Part shown: in pieces, positions 1-5,578 of the stretch
How the letters are laid out: each line of letters starts with the position of its first letter
Position numbering within the stretch: the stretch's first letter is position 1
Program-made: the position numbers and the translations under genes
Notes under the pieces: generated by a model
The model's database searches: none
What the model saw: the letters and a program-made list of their open reading frames with translations, nothing else
Told to the model about the DNA's origin: nothing
Source: Lachnospiraceae bacterium UBA7110
GTDB taxonomy: Bacteria > Bacillota > Clostridia > Lachnospirales > Lachnospiraceae
Assembly (NCBI GenBank): GCA_002492295.1
Contig: DKYC01000040.1
Coordinates: 34,283-40,290 of the forward strand
Length of the DNA: 6,008 nt
Direction: 5' to 3'

Positions 1-2
1 CA

Positions 3-17
3 GCGCAGTAAATGCGC
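3..17. repeat. Short GC-rich inverted repeat
   Basis: GCGCA, five bases, TGCGC: a 5-bp perfect inverted repeat near the left edge, inside the predicted leader of the off-window gene. It is too short, and has no T-run in view, to call a terminator. Confidence 0.25.
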
Positions 18-34
18 AGACCTGCTGAACAGTT

Positions 35-77
35 ACAAACCTTCTATTTAAAGACCTTTTAAATGAAAGACCTTCTA
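35..77 (-). repeat. Three tandem 12-base repeats in the predicted leader
   Basis: On the minus strand, TAGAAGGTCTTT (66-77), TAAAAGGTCTTT (50-61) and TAGAAGGTTTGT (35-46) follow one another at 16- and 15-base intervals. A weaker fragment occurs at 88-96 inside the promoter spacer. They begin at the predicted transcription start. They could be repressor or activator sites, or leader elements; I cannot tell which. Confidence 0.55.
46..64. repeat. AT-rich perfect inverted repeat
   Basis: ATTTAAA, five bases, then TTTAAAT: a 7-bp perfect inverted repeat overlapping the middle of the tandem repeats. It could be an operator or a weak leader hairpin. AT-rich palindromes of this size also occur by chance. 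Confidence 0.35.
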
Positions 78-79
78 TC

Positions 80-108
80 AGTATATAAAAGACTTCCCCG
101 CACGTCAA
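80..108 (-). promoter_or_regulatory. Strong candidate sigma-A promoter pointing out of the left edge
   Basis: TTGACG (103-108), exactly 17 bases, then TATACT (80-85), each 5 of 6 to consensus, on the minus strand. The -35 box overlaps the stop codon of the small membrane protein gene. Transcription would begin near 73-74 and leave the window, with an untranslated leader of at least 70 bases. It should drive the next minus-strand gene or an RNA, neither of which is visible here. Confidence 0.7.
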
Positions 109-428
109 GGATTTACGCAATTCCCGCTGTTTATCATGACAATATCCTGTATCAGTGTCATCGTTCCCGGCAAGGCAGTTTCCTCCTGCGGCAGAAGCAT
201 TTCCGTCCTGTCACAGACAAGCTTTTCCGTTTTTTGGCACACTCCGCCGCCGCTTTCCTGATACCCTGCCCCCATTTCTTTGACACAGGAAATTTTTCGC
301 CTTCCCTTCACAATCCTCCAGCAACGCCTGATGTCCAATGTGAAATACAGAATTACGCTTAAAATTCCAAACAGGACTGCCAAAGCCATTAATAAATATG
401 ACGCATGTGTCATTTCTGAAATTCCCAT
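105..428 (-). CDS. Small single-pass membrane protein of unknown function, last gene of kinase operon
   Basis: I do not recognise a named family. The 107-residue product has a short polar N-terminus, one hydrophobic helix at about 10-31 (SYLLMALAVLFGILSVILYF), then a strongly basic stretch (DIRRCWRIVKGRRK, 32-45). The positive charges predict the N-terminus outside and the remaining 60 or so residues in the cytoplasm. The tail contains TEKL (67-70), TEML (75-78), EETAL (82-86) and TMTL (89-92): several Thr with Leu at +3, a spacing that some FHA domains prefer. It starts 36 bases after the kinase gene with a near-perfect ribosome binding site, so it is very likely part of the same operon. It may be a kinase substrate, scaffold or FHA docking protein; this is inference from position and motifs. 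The antisense frame at 63-362 is a shadow. Confidence 0.75.
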   Translation of the reverse strand: MGISEMTHASYLLMALAVLFGILSVILYFTLDIRRCWRIVKGRRKISCVKEMGAGYQESGGGVCQKTEKLVCDRTEMLLPQEETALPGTMTLIQDIVMINSGNCVNP

Positions 429-435
429 GTCCAAT

Positions 436-440
436 CCTCC
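436..440 (-). promoter_or_regulatory. Ribosome binding site of the small membrane protein
   Basis: GGAGG lies seven bases before the ATG at 428, an ideal spacing. It rules against a TTG start at 434, which would be only one base away. It is also good evidence that this short gene is real. Confidence 0.75.
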
Positions 441-464
441 GTTTTTTATCAGAACACCCTGGTT

Positions 465-2144
465 TTATTGATATGTGGACCTTAACATCTTATCCGCCAA
501 TCCCCTTAAGCCCTGAATTTTCTCAATTTCCTCAAGCACCGCGGGCATTGCCCCTTCCTTCATCTTCCCGATATCCTCCCCAATGCTGTCAAGCATCGCC
601 ACAATCTCCTTATATGGAACACCGTCATCCATAAAATACCGCGCGTACTCCGTCACGCATATAATGATTTCACGGTACATTCTCAGCGTAATCAGTTCAC
701 GGTCCGGCTGTTTATCATTCAACGCCTTAAGCTGTGACAGGCTTTTCCAGTAATTTCCATATATGCCCGCGTCCGTCCCGTCAATTTGCGCCGCAATCAT
801 CTGCTTATAAAAACTTCCAATCTCCACATAAAGCCTGCATCTGCCATATGCAAGGCTGCGCCCGCCGTTCCCTTCATAGCACGACAGCGCCGCCTCATAC
901 CAGCTTAACGCCCGTGTCCTGCGGTTTTCCTCATGTGAATAATAATACCAGTATGCGTTTCCAATCTCATAGCAGAAATCCGCATACTCCAAGGGTGCCC
1001 GGGTTTCAAATACTTTCAGGCACTCCTGCGCACTCATATTGATTTTTATCAGCAGCTCTTCCTCCTCCACGTCGAAGATACCGTCCTCCACCACACGGTT
1101 ATAGTACGCGTGATAGGCATCCGCGCGCGCGGCGTCAAGCCCGATTGCTTCTACATAAAGCGCGCATGCCGCAAGCGTATCCGTCGTCCGCCCTGCCGTC
1201 TCAAGCAGCAGCGCATATTCATCCCGCATCTTCCCATTTGCGGCAGTCCGCAAACCGACACTTAGGGCGGTACAGAGAACGCACAAAAAAAGCATTACGG
1301 TAAAACGGACAAGCCGTTTTGCGCACAATATCTGTGTCTTCGTCTCAAAGTCCCTGTAATGTTTCAATGCGTACATCAGTTCTTCCGCCGACTGATACCG
1401 TTCCTTCGGATTCTTCCTTGTACACTTTAAAATAATCTTTTCCAAACCTGTCGACAATGCCGGGTTCCAGCCTGTAATCGGATACAGCCCATAAGGGGGT
1501 TCAGACGGATTATGCCCCGTAAGCAGATGGTACATCGTCGCACCCAGGCAGTAAATGTCCGTCCTTGCGTCGGTCTGTCCCATTCCGCCAAACTGCTCCG
1601 GGGCAGCGTAACCCTGCGTGCCCAGACAGTTTGTGTCGCCCGCATTATACTCCTTATATTCCCGCGCCGTACCAAAATCAATCAATACAACGCTCCCGTC
1701 AGATTTCAGCATCACATTCGACGGTTTCATGTCCCTGTAAATAATGGGAGTCGGACGCATATGGAGATATTGCAGCACATCACAGAGCTGCACTGCCCAA
1801 TCCACCACATCCTCCTGCGGATATGCGCCGTTCTCTCTGACAAGCTGTTCGAGGGTATTTCCCTCAATATAATCCATAACAATCAGGAAATTTTCATCGG
1901 AATCGATGACATCGACAATACTTGGAAGATTTTTATGACTTAATTTTTTGAGCATATCTGTTTCCATAATCAGACTCTGCTTGAGCATATCAAAATTGCG
2001 GCTGACGGATTTTCGCACCTCTTTTACTGCCCACGGCTTGTTTGCCTTCTCGTTGATGGCAAGATAAACGGTGCTCATCCCCCCATGCCCGATTTCATCC
2101 AAAATCTTATATTTTCCGTCCAAAACGGAACCGATTTCTAACAT
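465..2144 (-). CDS. Membrane serine/threonine protein kinase with TPR-like outer region, no PASTA repeats
   Basis: Hanks-type kinase of 559 residues. The kinase domain (about 12-265) has all key residues: glycine loop IGHGGMSTVY (18-27), ATP-anchoring K41, helix-C E61, catalytic loop YRDMKPSN with D138, K140 and N143 (Tyr replaces the usual His of HRD), DFG (156-158), and GTQGYAAPE (175-183). One membrane helix lies at about 281-297, preceded by Lys/Arg, so the kinase faces the cytoplasm and about 260 residues lie outside. That part is helical, rich in Tyr and Ala, and TPR-like, for example CYEIGNAYWYYY and ALSWYEAALSCYEG. PASTA repeats, the usual muropeptide sensors of PknB/PrkC/StkP, are absent, so it probably senses something else or binds a protein. 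It is sandwiched between a PP2C gene 22 bases upstream and a small membrane protein gene 36 bases downstream. Targets are unknown. Confidence 0.93.
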   Translation of the reverse strand: MLEIGSVLDGKYKILDEIGHGGMSTVYLAINEKANKPWAVKEVRKSVSRNFDMLKQSLIMETDMLKKLSHKNLPSIVDVIDSDENFLIVMDYIEGNTLEQLVRENGAYPQEDVVDWAVQLCDVLQYLHMRPTPIIYRDMKPSNVMLKSDGSVVLIDFGTAREYKEYNAGDTNCLGTQGYAAPEQFGGMGQTDARTDIYCLGATMYHLLTGHNPSEPPYGLYPITGWNPALSTGLEKIILKCTRKNPKERYQSAEELMYALKHYRDFETKTQILCAKRLVRFTVMLFLCVLCTALSVGLRTAANGKMRDEYALLLETAGRTTDTLAACALYVEAIGLDAARADAYHAYYNRVVEDGIFDVEEEELLIKINMSAQECLKVFETRAPLEYADFCYEIGNAYWYYYSHEENRRTRALSWYEAALSCYEGNGGRSLAYGRCRLYVEIGSFYKQMIAAQIDGTDAGIYGNYWKSLSQLKALNDKQPDRELITLRMYREIIICVTEYARYFMDDGVPYKEIVAMLDSIGEDIGKMKEGAMPAVLEEIEKIQGLRGLADKMLRSTYQ

Positions 2145-2157
2145 AAAATAACGAAAT

Positions 2158-2163
2158 CTCCTT
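2158..2163 (-). promoter_or_regulatory. Ribosome binding site of the kinase gene, long spacing
   Basis: AAGGAG lies 13 bases before the ATG at 2144, with an AT-rich spacer. No alternative ATG, GTG or TTG in frame lies closer, so the start is kept despite the distance. Confidence 0.5.
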
Positions 2164-2166
2164 CAT

Positions 2167-2994
2167 TTACATATCCATTACCTTTAAAAGAATGGCAGAA
2201 ATATTATCCTTCTCCATACGGCTTTTGTTCTGTTCAATTAAATACTTAAGCTGCCCGTTCATAAGACGCGAATTTTCCTGCCGGTAATCCACACGCCATT
2301 CCACATCCCGCAATGCCAAATGGCAGTAATCATACATCTCCCGCTCCGAAAGCTCATGCCGAAACCCGTCAGAGCAGAGCAGATAGCTGTCCCCTGTCTG
2401 ATACTGTCCGCTTGCAAAATCCGGCTCTACATGGGCAACAGTCCCGATACATTGCAGCAGTACGTTTTTGCGGGCATCATTTTTTGCCTGTTCGGGCGTC
2501 ATATGACCCAAAGCCACCTCACGCGCCACATAGGTCTGGTCTGTTGTCAGCAGGTGCAGCTGATTATCAAAATCCGTCATCTGATATACCCGGCAGTCCC
2601 CAACATGCGATATATAAAAAAAGCCGTCAAATAAAAGCAGAACGGTGAGTGTCGTCCCCATTGTGGTTTTGCGTCCTCTGCTATAATCCAAAATCCGCAC
2701 ATTGCAGTCATTCGCAAGCCGATTCCACCGCTCCTCTAACCAGGCCGGATTCAAACTGCCATCACTTTCGCCAAGCGCCAAAGGCAGTTCTTTTAAAAAC
2801 CACTGTTCATATGCGCGGACCACAACAGCACTTGCAATTTCACCCTGCTCCAAGCCTCCCATGCCGTCGCATATTACCGCTATGGCGGTTTCCCCATAAG
2901 GCGTATTTGCAACCTTAACGGTCAGACTGTCCTGATTGATATGCTTTGCAATTCCCACATCTGTCTGTGCTGCCACCGTATAATGCAGTTCCAT
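2167..2994 (-). CDS. PP2C-family protein serine/threonine phosphatase
   Basis: Metal-dependent phosphatase of 275 residues that removes phosphate from Ser/Thr in the cytoplasm, the expected counterpart of the kinase encoded next. The PPM/PP2C motifs appear in order: TDVGIAKHINQDS (11-23, with D22), CDGMGG with metal ligand D43 (42-47), GTTLTVLLL (113-121), HVGDCRVY (130-137), LTTDQTYV (149-156), NVLLQCIG (177-184), CSDGF with D209 (207-211), and KDNISAILL with D263 (262-270). All metal-binding aspartates are present, so it should be active. No membrane segment or sensory domain is seen. I chose the ATG at 2994 over 3012 because of the ribosome binding site; the longer form would add only six residues. 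Its stop is 22 bases before the kinase start. Bacterial relatives are PrpC and Stp, but I give no symbol. Confidence 0.94.
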   Translation of the reverse strand: MELHYTVAAQTDVGIAKHINQDSLTVKVANTPYGETAIAVICDGMGGLEQGEIASAVVVRAYEQWFLKELPLALGESDGSLNPAWLEERWNRLANDCNVRILDYSRGRKTTMGTTLTVLLLFDGFFYISHVGDCRVYQMTDFDNQLHLLTTDQTYVAREVALGHMTPEQAKNDARKNVLLQCIGTVAHVEPDFASGQYQTGDSYLLCSDGFRHELSEREMYDYCHLALRDVEWRVDYRQENSRLMNGQLKYLIEQNKSRMEKDNISAILLKVMDM

Positions 2995-2998
2995 TGCA

Positions 2999-3010
2999 CC
3001 TTTGTCCTCC
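2999..3010 (-). promoter_or_regulatory. Ribosome binding site that decides the PP2C start
   Basis: GGAGG (3006-3010) lies 11 bases and AAAGG (2999-3003) 4 bases before the ATG at 2994. The alternative ATG at 3012 overlaps this site and has no purine-rich site of its own, so translation most likely starts at 2994. Confidence 0.65.
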
Positions 3011-3027
3011 ATGCCGCTTAATGTACA

Positions 3028-3594
3028 CTAGCGTTTTTTCTTTTTCTTATCCACAATGTTCACAACATCCACAAACTCAAACACTTCATCGGAAAGCTGC
3101 AAAAGACTTCCTTTAGTAAGCTTTACGGGCTCTTCCGGTTTCACTTTTTTCCCATCGACAAAAGTATGGTTTAAAGAACCCTTATCCCTTGCATAAAAGC
3201 CGTCCTCCCTGCGCTCAATATCGGCATGGTTCCTGCTGATAGTAGGATTGTTGTCCACAACATAATCGGCACACGCGGCATCCTTTCCAAGCTTAAATAC
3301 CTCCTTGTCAATCACAATCCTTTCGCCATTGCTCCTGCGCACCAAATAAGGAAGCTTCTCGGTTTCGGTTTTTTGCTCCTGCTTTTCCGGTTCCTGTTCG
3401 GCAGGCGCTTCCTGTGCGTCCATCTTTACCGCCAGCGCACATGCCGAGGCAATAATCCGGTCAATCAGCTCCTCCGCTTTCTCCCCCGCAACACCGTCCG
3501 CGAGGTAAAAACCCGCCTGCTCCGAAATCCTCCACACCTGATAATCCCTGCCGTCTTTTGTAACCTTCTCAGGTTCGCCTACTCTGTATTTCAT
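3028..3594 (-). CDS. FHA-domain protein (phosphothreonine reader), first gene of kinase operon
   Basis: Cytoplasmic protein of 188 residues with no signal peptide or membrane segment. Residues about 82-175 form an FHA domain, which binds phosphothreonine peptides. Visible are FKLGKD with G103 (the usual Arg after this Gly is Lys104), the core SRNH (S120, H123), and NHTFVDG (N142 to G148). The N-terminal 60 residues form a separate small module containing FYLADGVAGEKAEELI. A Glu/Gln/Lys-rich linker (61-80) follows, ending in TETEKL, and the C-terminus is a basic KKKKKR tail. The layout, an acidic Thr-containing segment before one FHA domain, recalls GarA/OdhI, which bind their own phosphorylated N-terminus; this is analogy only. 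The gene ends 33 bases before the preferred start of the PP2C gene and is probably cotranscribed with it. Its binding partner is unknown; the kinase encoded two genes on is the obvious candidate. Confidence 0.88.
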   Translation of the reverse strand: MKYRVGEPEKVTKDGRDYQVWRISEQAGFYLADGVAGEKAEELIDRIIASACALAVKMDAQEAPAEQEPEKQEQKTETEKLPYLVRRSNGERIVIDKEVFKLGKDAACADYVVDNNPTISRNHADIERREDGFYARDKGSLNHTFVDGKKVKPEEPVKLTKGSLLQLSDEVFEFVDVVNIVDKKKKKR

Positions 3595-3605
3595 GCCGCC
3601 TCACG

Positions 3606-3612
3606 CCTTCCT
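3606..3612 (-). promoter_or_regulatory. Ribosome binding site of the FHA gene
   Basis: AGGAAGG lies 11 bases before the ATG at 3594. An in-frame TGA three codons before that ATG excludes an earlier start. Confidence 0.5.
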
Positions 3613-3629
3613 GTTCTGTAGCGTTTTCA

Positions 3630-3659
3630 ATGGTACAATACGCTTTATCATAATGTCAA
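3630..3659 (-). promoter_or_regulatory. Candidate sigma-A promoter of the FHA-PP2C-kinase operon
   Basis: On the minus strand a perfect -35 box TTGACA (3654-3659) is followed, after 18 bases, by TACCAT (3630-3635), which matches 4 of 6 positions of the -10 consensus. Transcription would start near 3623, about 30 bases before the FHA gene. This is the only sizeable gap (87 bases) between 5532 and the left end, which fits an operon start. The -35 is strong; the -10 is the weak part of the call. Confidence 0.55.
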
Positions 3660-3675
3660 TAGTACTTTGGTACTA
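3660..3675. repeat. Perfect inverted repeat abutting the kinase-operon promoter
   Basis: TAGTAC, a 4-base spacer, then GTACTA: a 6-bp perfect inverted repeat directly next to the -35 box at 3654-3659. It lies six bases beyond the hydrolase stop codon. It could be an operator for the downstream operon. As a terminator for the hydrolase gene it is weak, because the stem is short and no T-run follows. Confidence 0.45.
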
Positions 3676-3681
3676 ATTTAA

Positions 3682-4866
3682 TTAATAAAATACATGCCCG
3701 CCAATCCGTATTCCCTCAATTCCGGGTATCGGCGTCCTGAAATAAACACAGTGCCCGACATTCGTCACGCCGCTCATCGCCTCGTCCGCAGCCTGATAAC
3801 AGCTTGCAGTCGCCCTGTTGTTGGCAAGCGCAAGCGCGAGATGTCCGTCATTTACTGGCGAAAACTGCTTGTTTTGATAAATCACGCCGACAATCGTATT
3901 GGGATAACGTGAGCTCAGCACGCGGTTAATGACCACTGCGCCGACCGCAACCTGGCCACTGTACGGCTCCGCGCCAGCTTCACAGTAAATCAGGTTTGCA
4001 AGCAGCATACGGTCGCCTTCCTCGAATTGGACTTCCGAGATGTCACGCCAGCTTGACTGTGCCGCAAGCCTTGATTTCGCAAGCTCCTCCTCGTACTGCT
4101 TCTGCAGTGCGGCAATGTCCTGCTCCTGTTCGTCAATCATGGATTCAAGCGCGTCAATGGTTTCCTCCGCGTCCGCAATCTGATCTGAATAATTTGCCAC
4201 ATTTTGCGAGGTTTTGCGTACAAGCTCCGCAACCTTGTTCTTCTCGGCACTGACTTCCTCCTGCAGGACATGAAGGTCCTCAAGCTCCTGTGTGAGCTGC
4301 GCTTCTTTCTGCTCTACATCCTTACGGCTTTCCTCGTACTTGCGCAGCATCTTTTGGTCATATTTGTTAATCTGCTCCACGTAATCGCTTCTGTTTAAAA
4401 AGTCCGCAAAGCTGTTGGCGTTGAACAGGACGTTGACATAGCCGTAGCCTGCGCCGCTCTCATACATTGTCTTAATGCGCAGTTTCATATTTTCATACTG
4501 CTGCTGTTCGACAATTTTTGCCTGTTCAAGGTCTGCCTGCGCCTGCATAATCTCCGCTTCCTTTGTGACAATGTCCGCCTCAATCCCTTCCAGTTTTGTG
4601 GAAACTGCCGCCAGGTCGTCATTAAGCGTACTTAACTCTCCCAAAAGGGAATTCTTGGATATCTGAAGCGAATCCTTTCTCTCCTGTGTATTGTCCTTTG
4701 CTTCCTCGGTTTTTTCCTTTTCCTCTTTCGCGCGCTGTAAACGCTCCAGTGTTGTCTCCGCATGTACGGGAATCGCCGAAGAACCCGCAAGCGTTGCTGC
4801 CAAAACAACTGCAAGCACTGCGGACACTGCGCCCGTTACGGACTTTTTAAAAGCCGATTTCGTCAT
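3682..4866 (-). CDS. Secreted cell-wall hydrolase: PcsB/CwlO-like coiled coil plus SleB-type domain
   Basis: Predicted exported peptidoglycan hydrolase of 394 residues. Residues 1-36 form a signal peptide: a basic start, a hydrophobic stretch rich in Ala and Val, and a VHA cleavage site before E37. Residues about 38-270 are charged heptad-like coiled coil, interrupted at about 133-167 by a segment with MYESG...LFNANSFADFLNRSDYV, which resembles the hinge of PcsB/CwlO-type coiled-coil modules. Residues about 285-394 match the SleB/CwlJ (Hydrolase_2) family: LANLIYCEAGAEPYSGQVAVG with candidate catalytic Glu296, then VINRV, QFSPV, and the ending GGHVFY. SleB enzymes are lytic transglycosylases best known from spore germination, but the coiled coil suggests control of activity during growth, as in PcsB. 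It begins 36 bases after upp with no visible terminator between. The exact substrate is not determined. Confidence 0.87.
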   Translation of the reverse strand: MTKSAFKKSVTGAVSAVLAVVLAATLAGSSAIPVHAETTLERLQRAKEEKEKTEEAKDNTQERKDSLQISKNSLLGELSTLNDDLAAVSTKLEGIEADIVTKEAEIMQAQADLEQAKIVEQQQYENMKLRIKTMYESGAGYGYVNVLFNANSFADFLNRSDYVEQINKYDQKMLRKYEESRKDVEQKEAQLTQELEDLHVLQEEVSAEKNKVAELVRKTSQNVANYSDQIADAEETIDALESMIDEQEQDIAALQKQYEEELAKSRLAAQSSWRDISEVQFEEGDRMLLANLIYCEAGAEPYSGQVAVGAVVINRVLSSRYPNTIVGVIYQNKQFSPVNDGHLALALANNRATASCYQAADEAMSGVTNVGHCVYFRTPIPGIEGIRIGGHVFY

Positions 4867-4879
4867 GTTCTAAACCATT

Positions 4880-4883
4880 CTCC
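4880..4883 (-). promoter_or_regulatory. Possible ribosome binding site of the hydrolase gene, long spacing
   Basis: GGAG lies 13 bases before the ATG at 4866, which is longer than usual. An in-frame TAG two codons before the ATG rules out an earlier start, and no later Met precedes the signal peptide. The gene therefore has either weak initiation or a non-standard site. Confidence 0.45.
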
Positions 4884-4902
4884 ATCATTATTTTTCACAT
4901 TT

Positions 4903-5532
4903 TTATTTCGTCCCGAAAATTCTGTCTCCCGCGTCTCCCAAACCCGGCACAATGTAGCCGTGGTCATTGAGCTTCTCGTCAAGCGCACCGATATACAAAT
5001 CCACGTCGGGATGTTCGCGGTGCATGCGCTCTATGCCCTCGGGCGCTGCAATAATACACATAAAATGAATGCTCCTGCAGCCTTTCTCCTTCAGCATTCG
5101 GATTGCCGCCGAAGACGAACCGCCTGTCGCAAGCATCGGGTCCACGACAAAGACCTCCCTTTGGTCGCAGTCCTCAGGCAGCTTGCAGTAATACTCAACC
5201 GGCTCTAAGGTTTCGGGATTGCGGTAGAGTCCGATATGTCCTACTTTTGCGGTAGGAATCAGTTGCAAAATACCGTCAACCATGCCGAGTCCTGCCCTTA
5301 AAATCGGGACAACCGCAAGCTTTTTTCCCGCAAGCTCTTTTACGGTCGTTTTGCAGATGGGCGTTTCGATTTCCACGTCCGCAAGCTTTAGTTCTCTTGT
5401 CGCCTCATAGCAGATGAGGTTTGCAATCTCGCCGATGGTCTGTCTGAAATCCTTTGTACCTGTTTCAGTCCGTCGAATCATGCCGATTTTGTGCTGAATT
5501 AGCGGGTGATCCATTACTACTGTTTTTGCCAT
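4903..5532 (-). CDS. upp: Uracil phosphoribosyltransferase
   Basis: This cytoplasmic salvage enzyme joins uracil to PRPP to give UMP and pyrophosphate. The 209-residue product is exactly the usual family length and begins MAKTVVMDHPLIQHKIG, a standard UPRT start. Visible family motifs are ILRAGLGMVDG (residues 77-87), the PRPP-binding loop VVDPMLATGGSS (129-140), and the C-terminal uracil-binding stretch PGLGDAGDRIFGTK (196-209). The start at 5532 is supported by a GGAG five bases upstream. An upstream in-frame ATG at 5625 would add 31 non-homologous residues and run into rpiB. It lies 46 bases after rpiB and is probably cotranscribed with it; the pair links pentose phosphate supply to nucleotide salvage. 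All key motifs are intact. Confidence 0.97.
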   Translation of the reverse strand: MAKTVVMDHPLIQHKIGMIRRTETGTKDFRQTIGEIANLICYEATRELKLADVEIETPICKTTVKELAGKKLAVVPILRAGLGMVDGILQLIPTAKVGHIGLYRNPETLEPVEYYCKLPEDCDQREVFVVDPMLATGGSSSAAIRMLKEKGCRSIHFMCIIAAPEGIERMHREHPDVDLYIGALDEKLNDHGYIVPGLGDAGDRIFGTK

Positions 5533-5537
5533 GTAAT

Positions 5538-5541
5538 CTCC
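5538..5541 (-). promoter_or_regulatory. Ribosome binding site of upp
   Basis: GGAG stands five bases before the ATG at 5532. It decides the start of upp: the frame is open upstream to 5625, but that extension overlaps the end of rpiB and lacks family homology. Confidence 0.75.
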
Positions 5542-5548
5542 ATTCTGC

Positions 5549-5576
5549 CGCACCTGCAAATACGGGTGCAGGCGCA
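5549..5576 (-). promoter_or_regulatory. Intercistronic RNA hairpin between rpiB and upp
   Basis: On the transcribed strand, TGCGCCTGCA and TGCAGGTGCG can pair over 10 bp (8 Watson-Crick, 2 G-U) around an 8-base loop. The hairpin starts two bases after the rpiB stop and ends seven bases before the upp ribosome binding site. No U-run follows, so it is not a standard intrinsic terminator. It may be an mRNA processing or stabilising stem, or it may tune upp translation. The pairing is read directly; the role is inferred. Confidence 0.5.
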
Positions 5577-5578
5577 TT

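Noticed and set aside
1..104. CRISPR-like array from the three 12-base repeats.
   Set aside because: Repeats are too short and imperfect, and the gaps of 3-4 bases are far too small to be spacers.
63..362. Plus-strand frame of 99 codons opposite the small membrane protein.
   Set aside because: No ribosome binding site and no recognisable protein features; it is antisense to a better supported gene.
432..434. TTG start for the small membrane protein.
   Set aside because: Only one base from the GGAGG; the ATG at 428 has ideal spacing.
1427..1681. Second minus-strand frame of 84 codons within the kinase gene.
   Set aside because: Same strand, different frame; the kinase frame carries DFG and APE motifs here, so this is a shadow.
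1512..1943. Plus-strand frame of 143 codons inside the kinase gene.
   Set aside because: Antisense shadow of conserved kinase-domain sequence, with no family features of its own.
3660..3675. Intrinsic terminator after the hydrolase gene.
   Set aside because: The stem is only 6 bp and AT-rich and no T-run follows; kept instead as a possible operator.
4867..4902. Promoter or terminator between upp and the hydrolase gene.
   Set aside because: The 36-base gap shows no convincing -35/-10 pair and no hairpin with a T-run.
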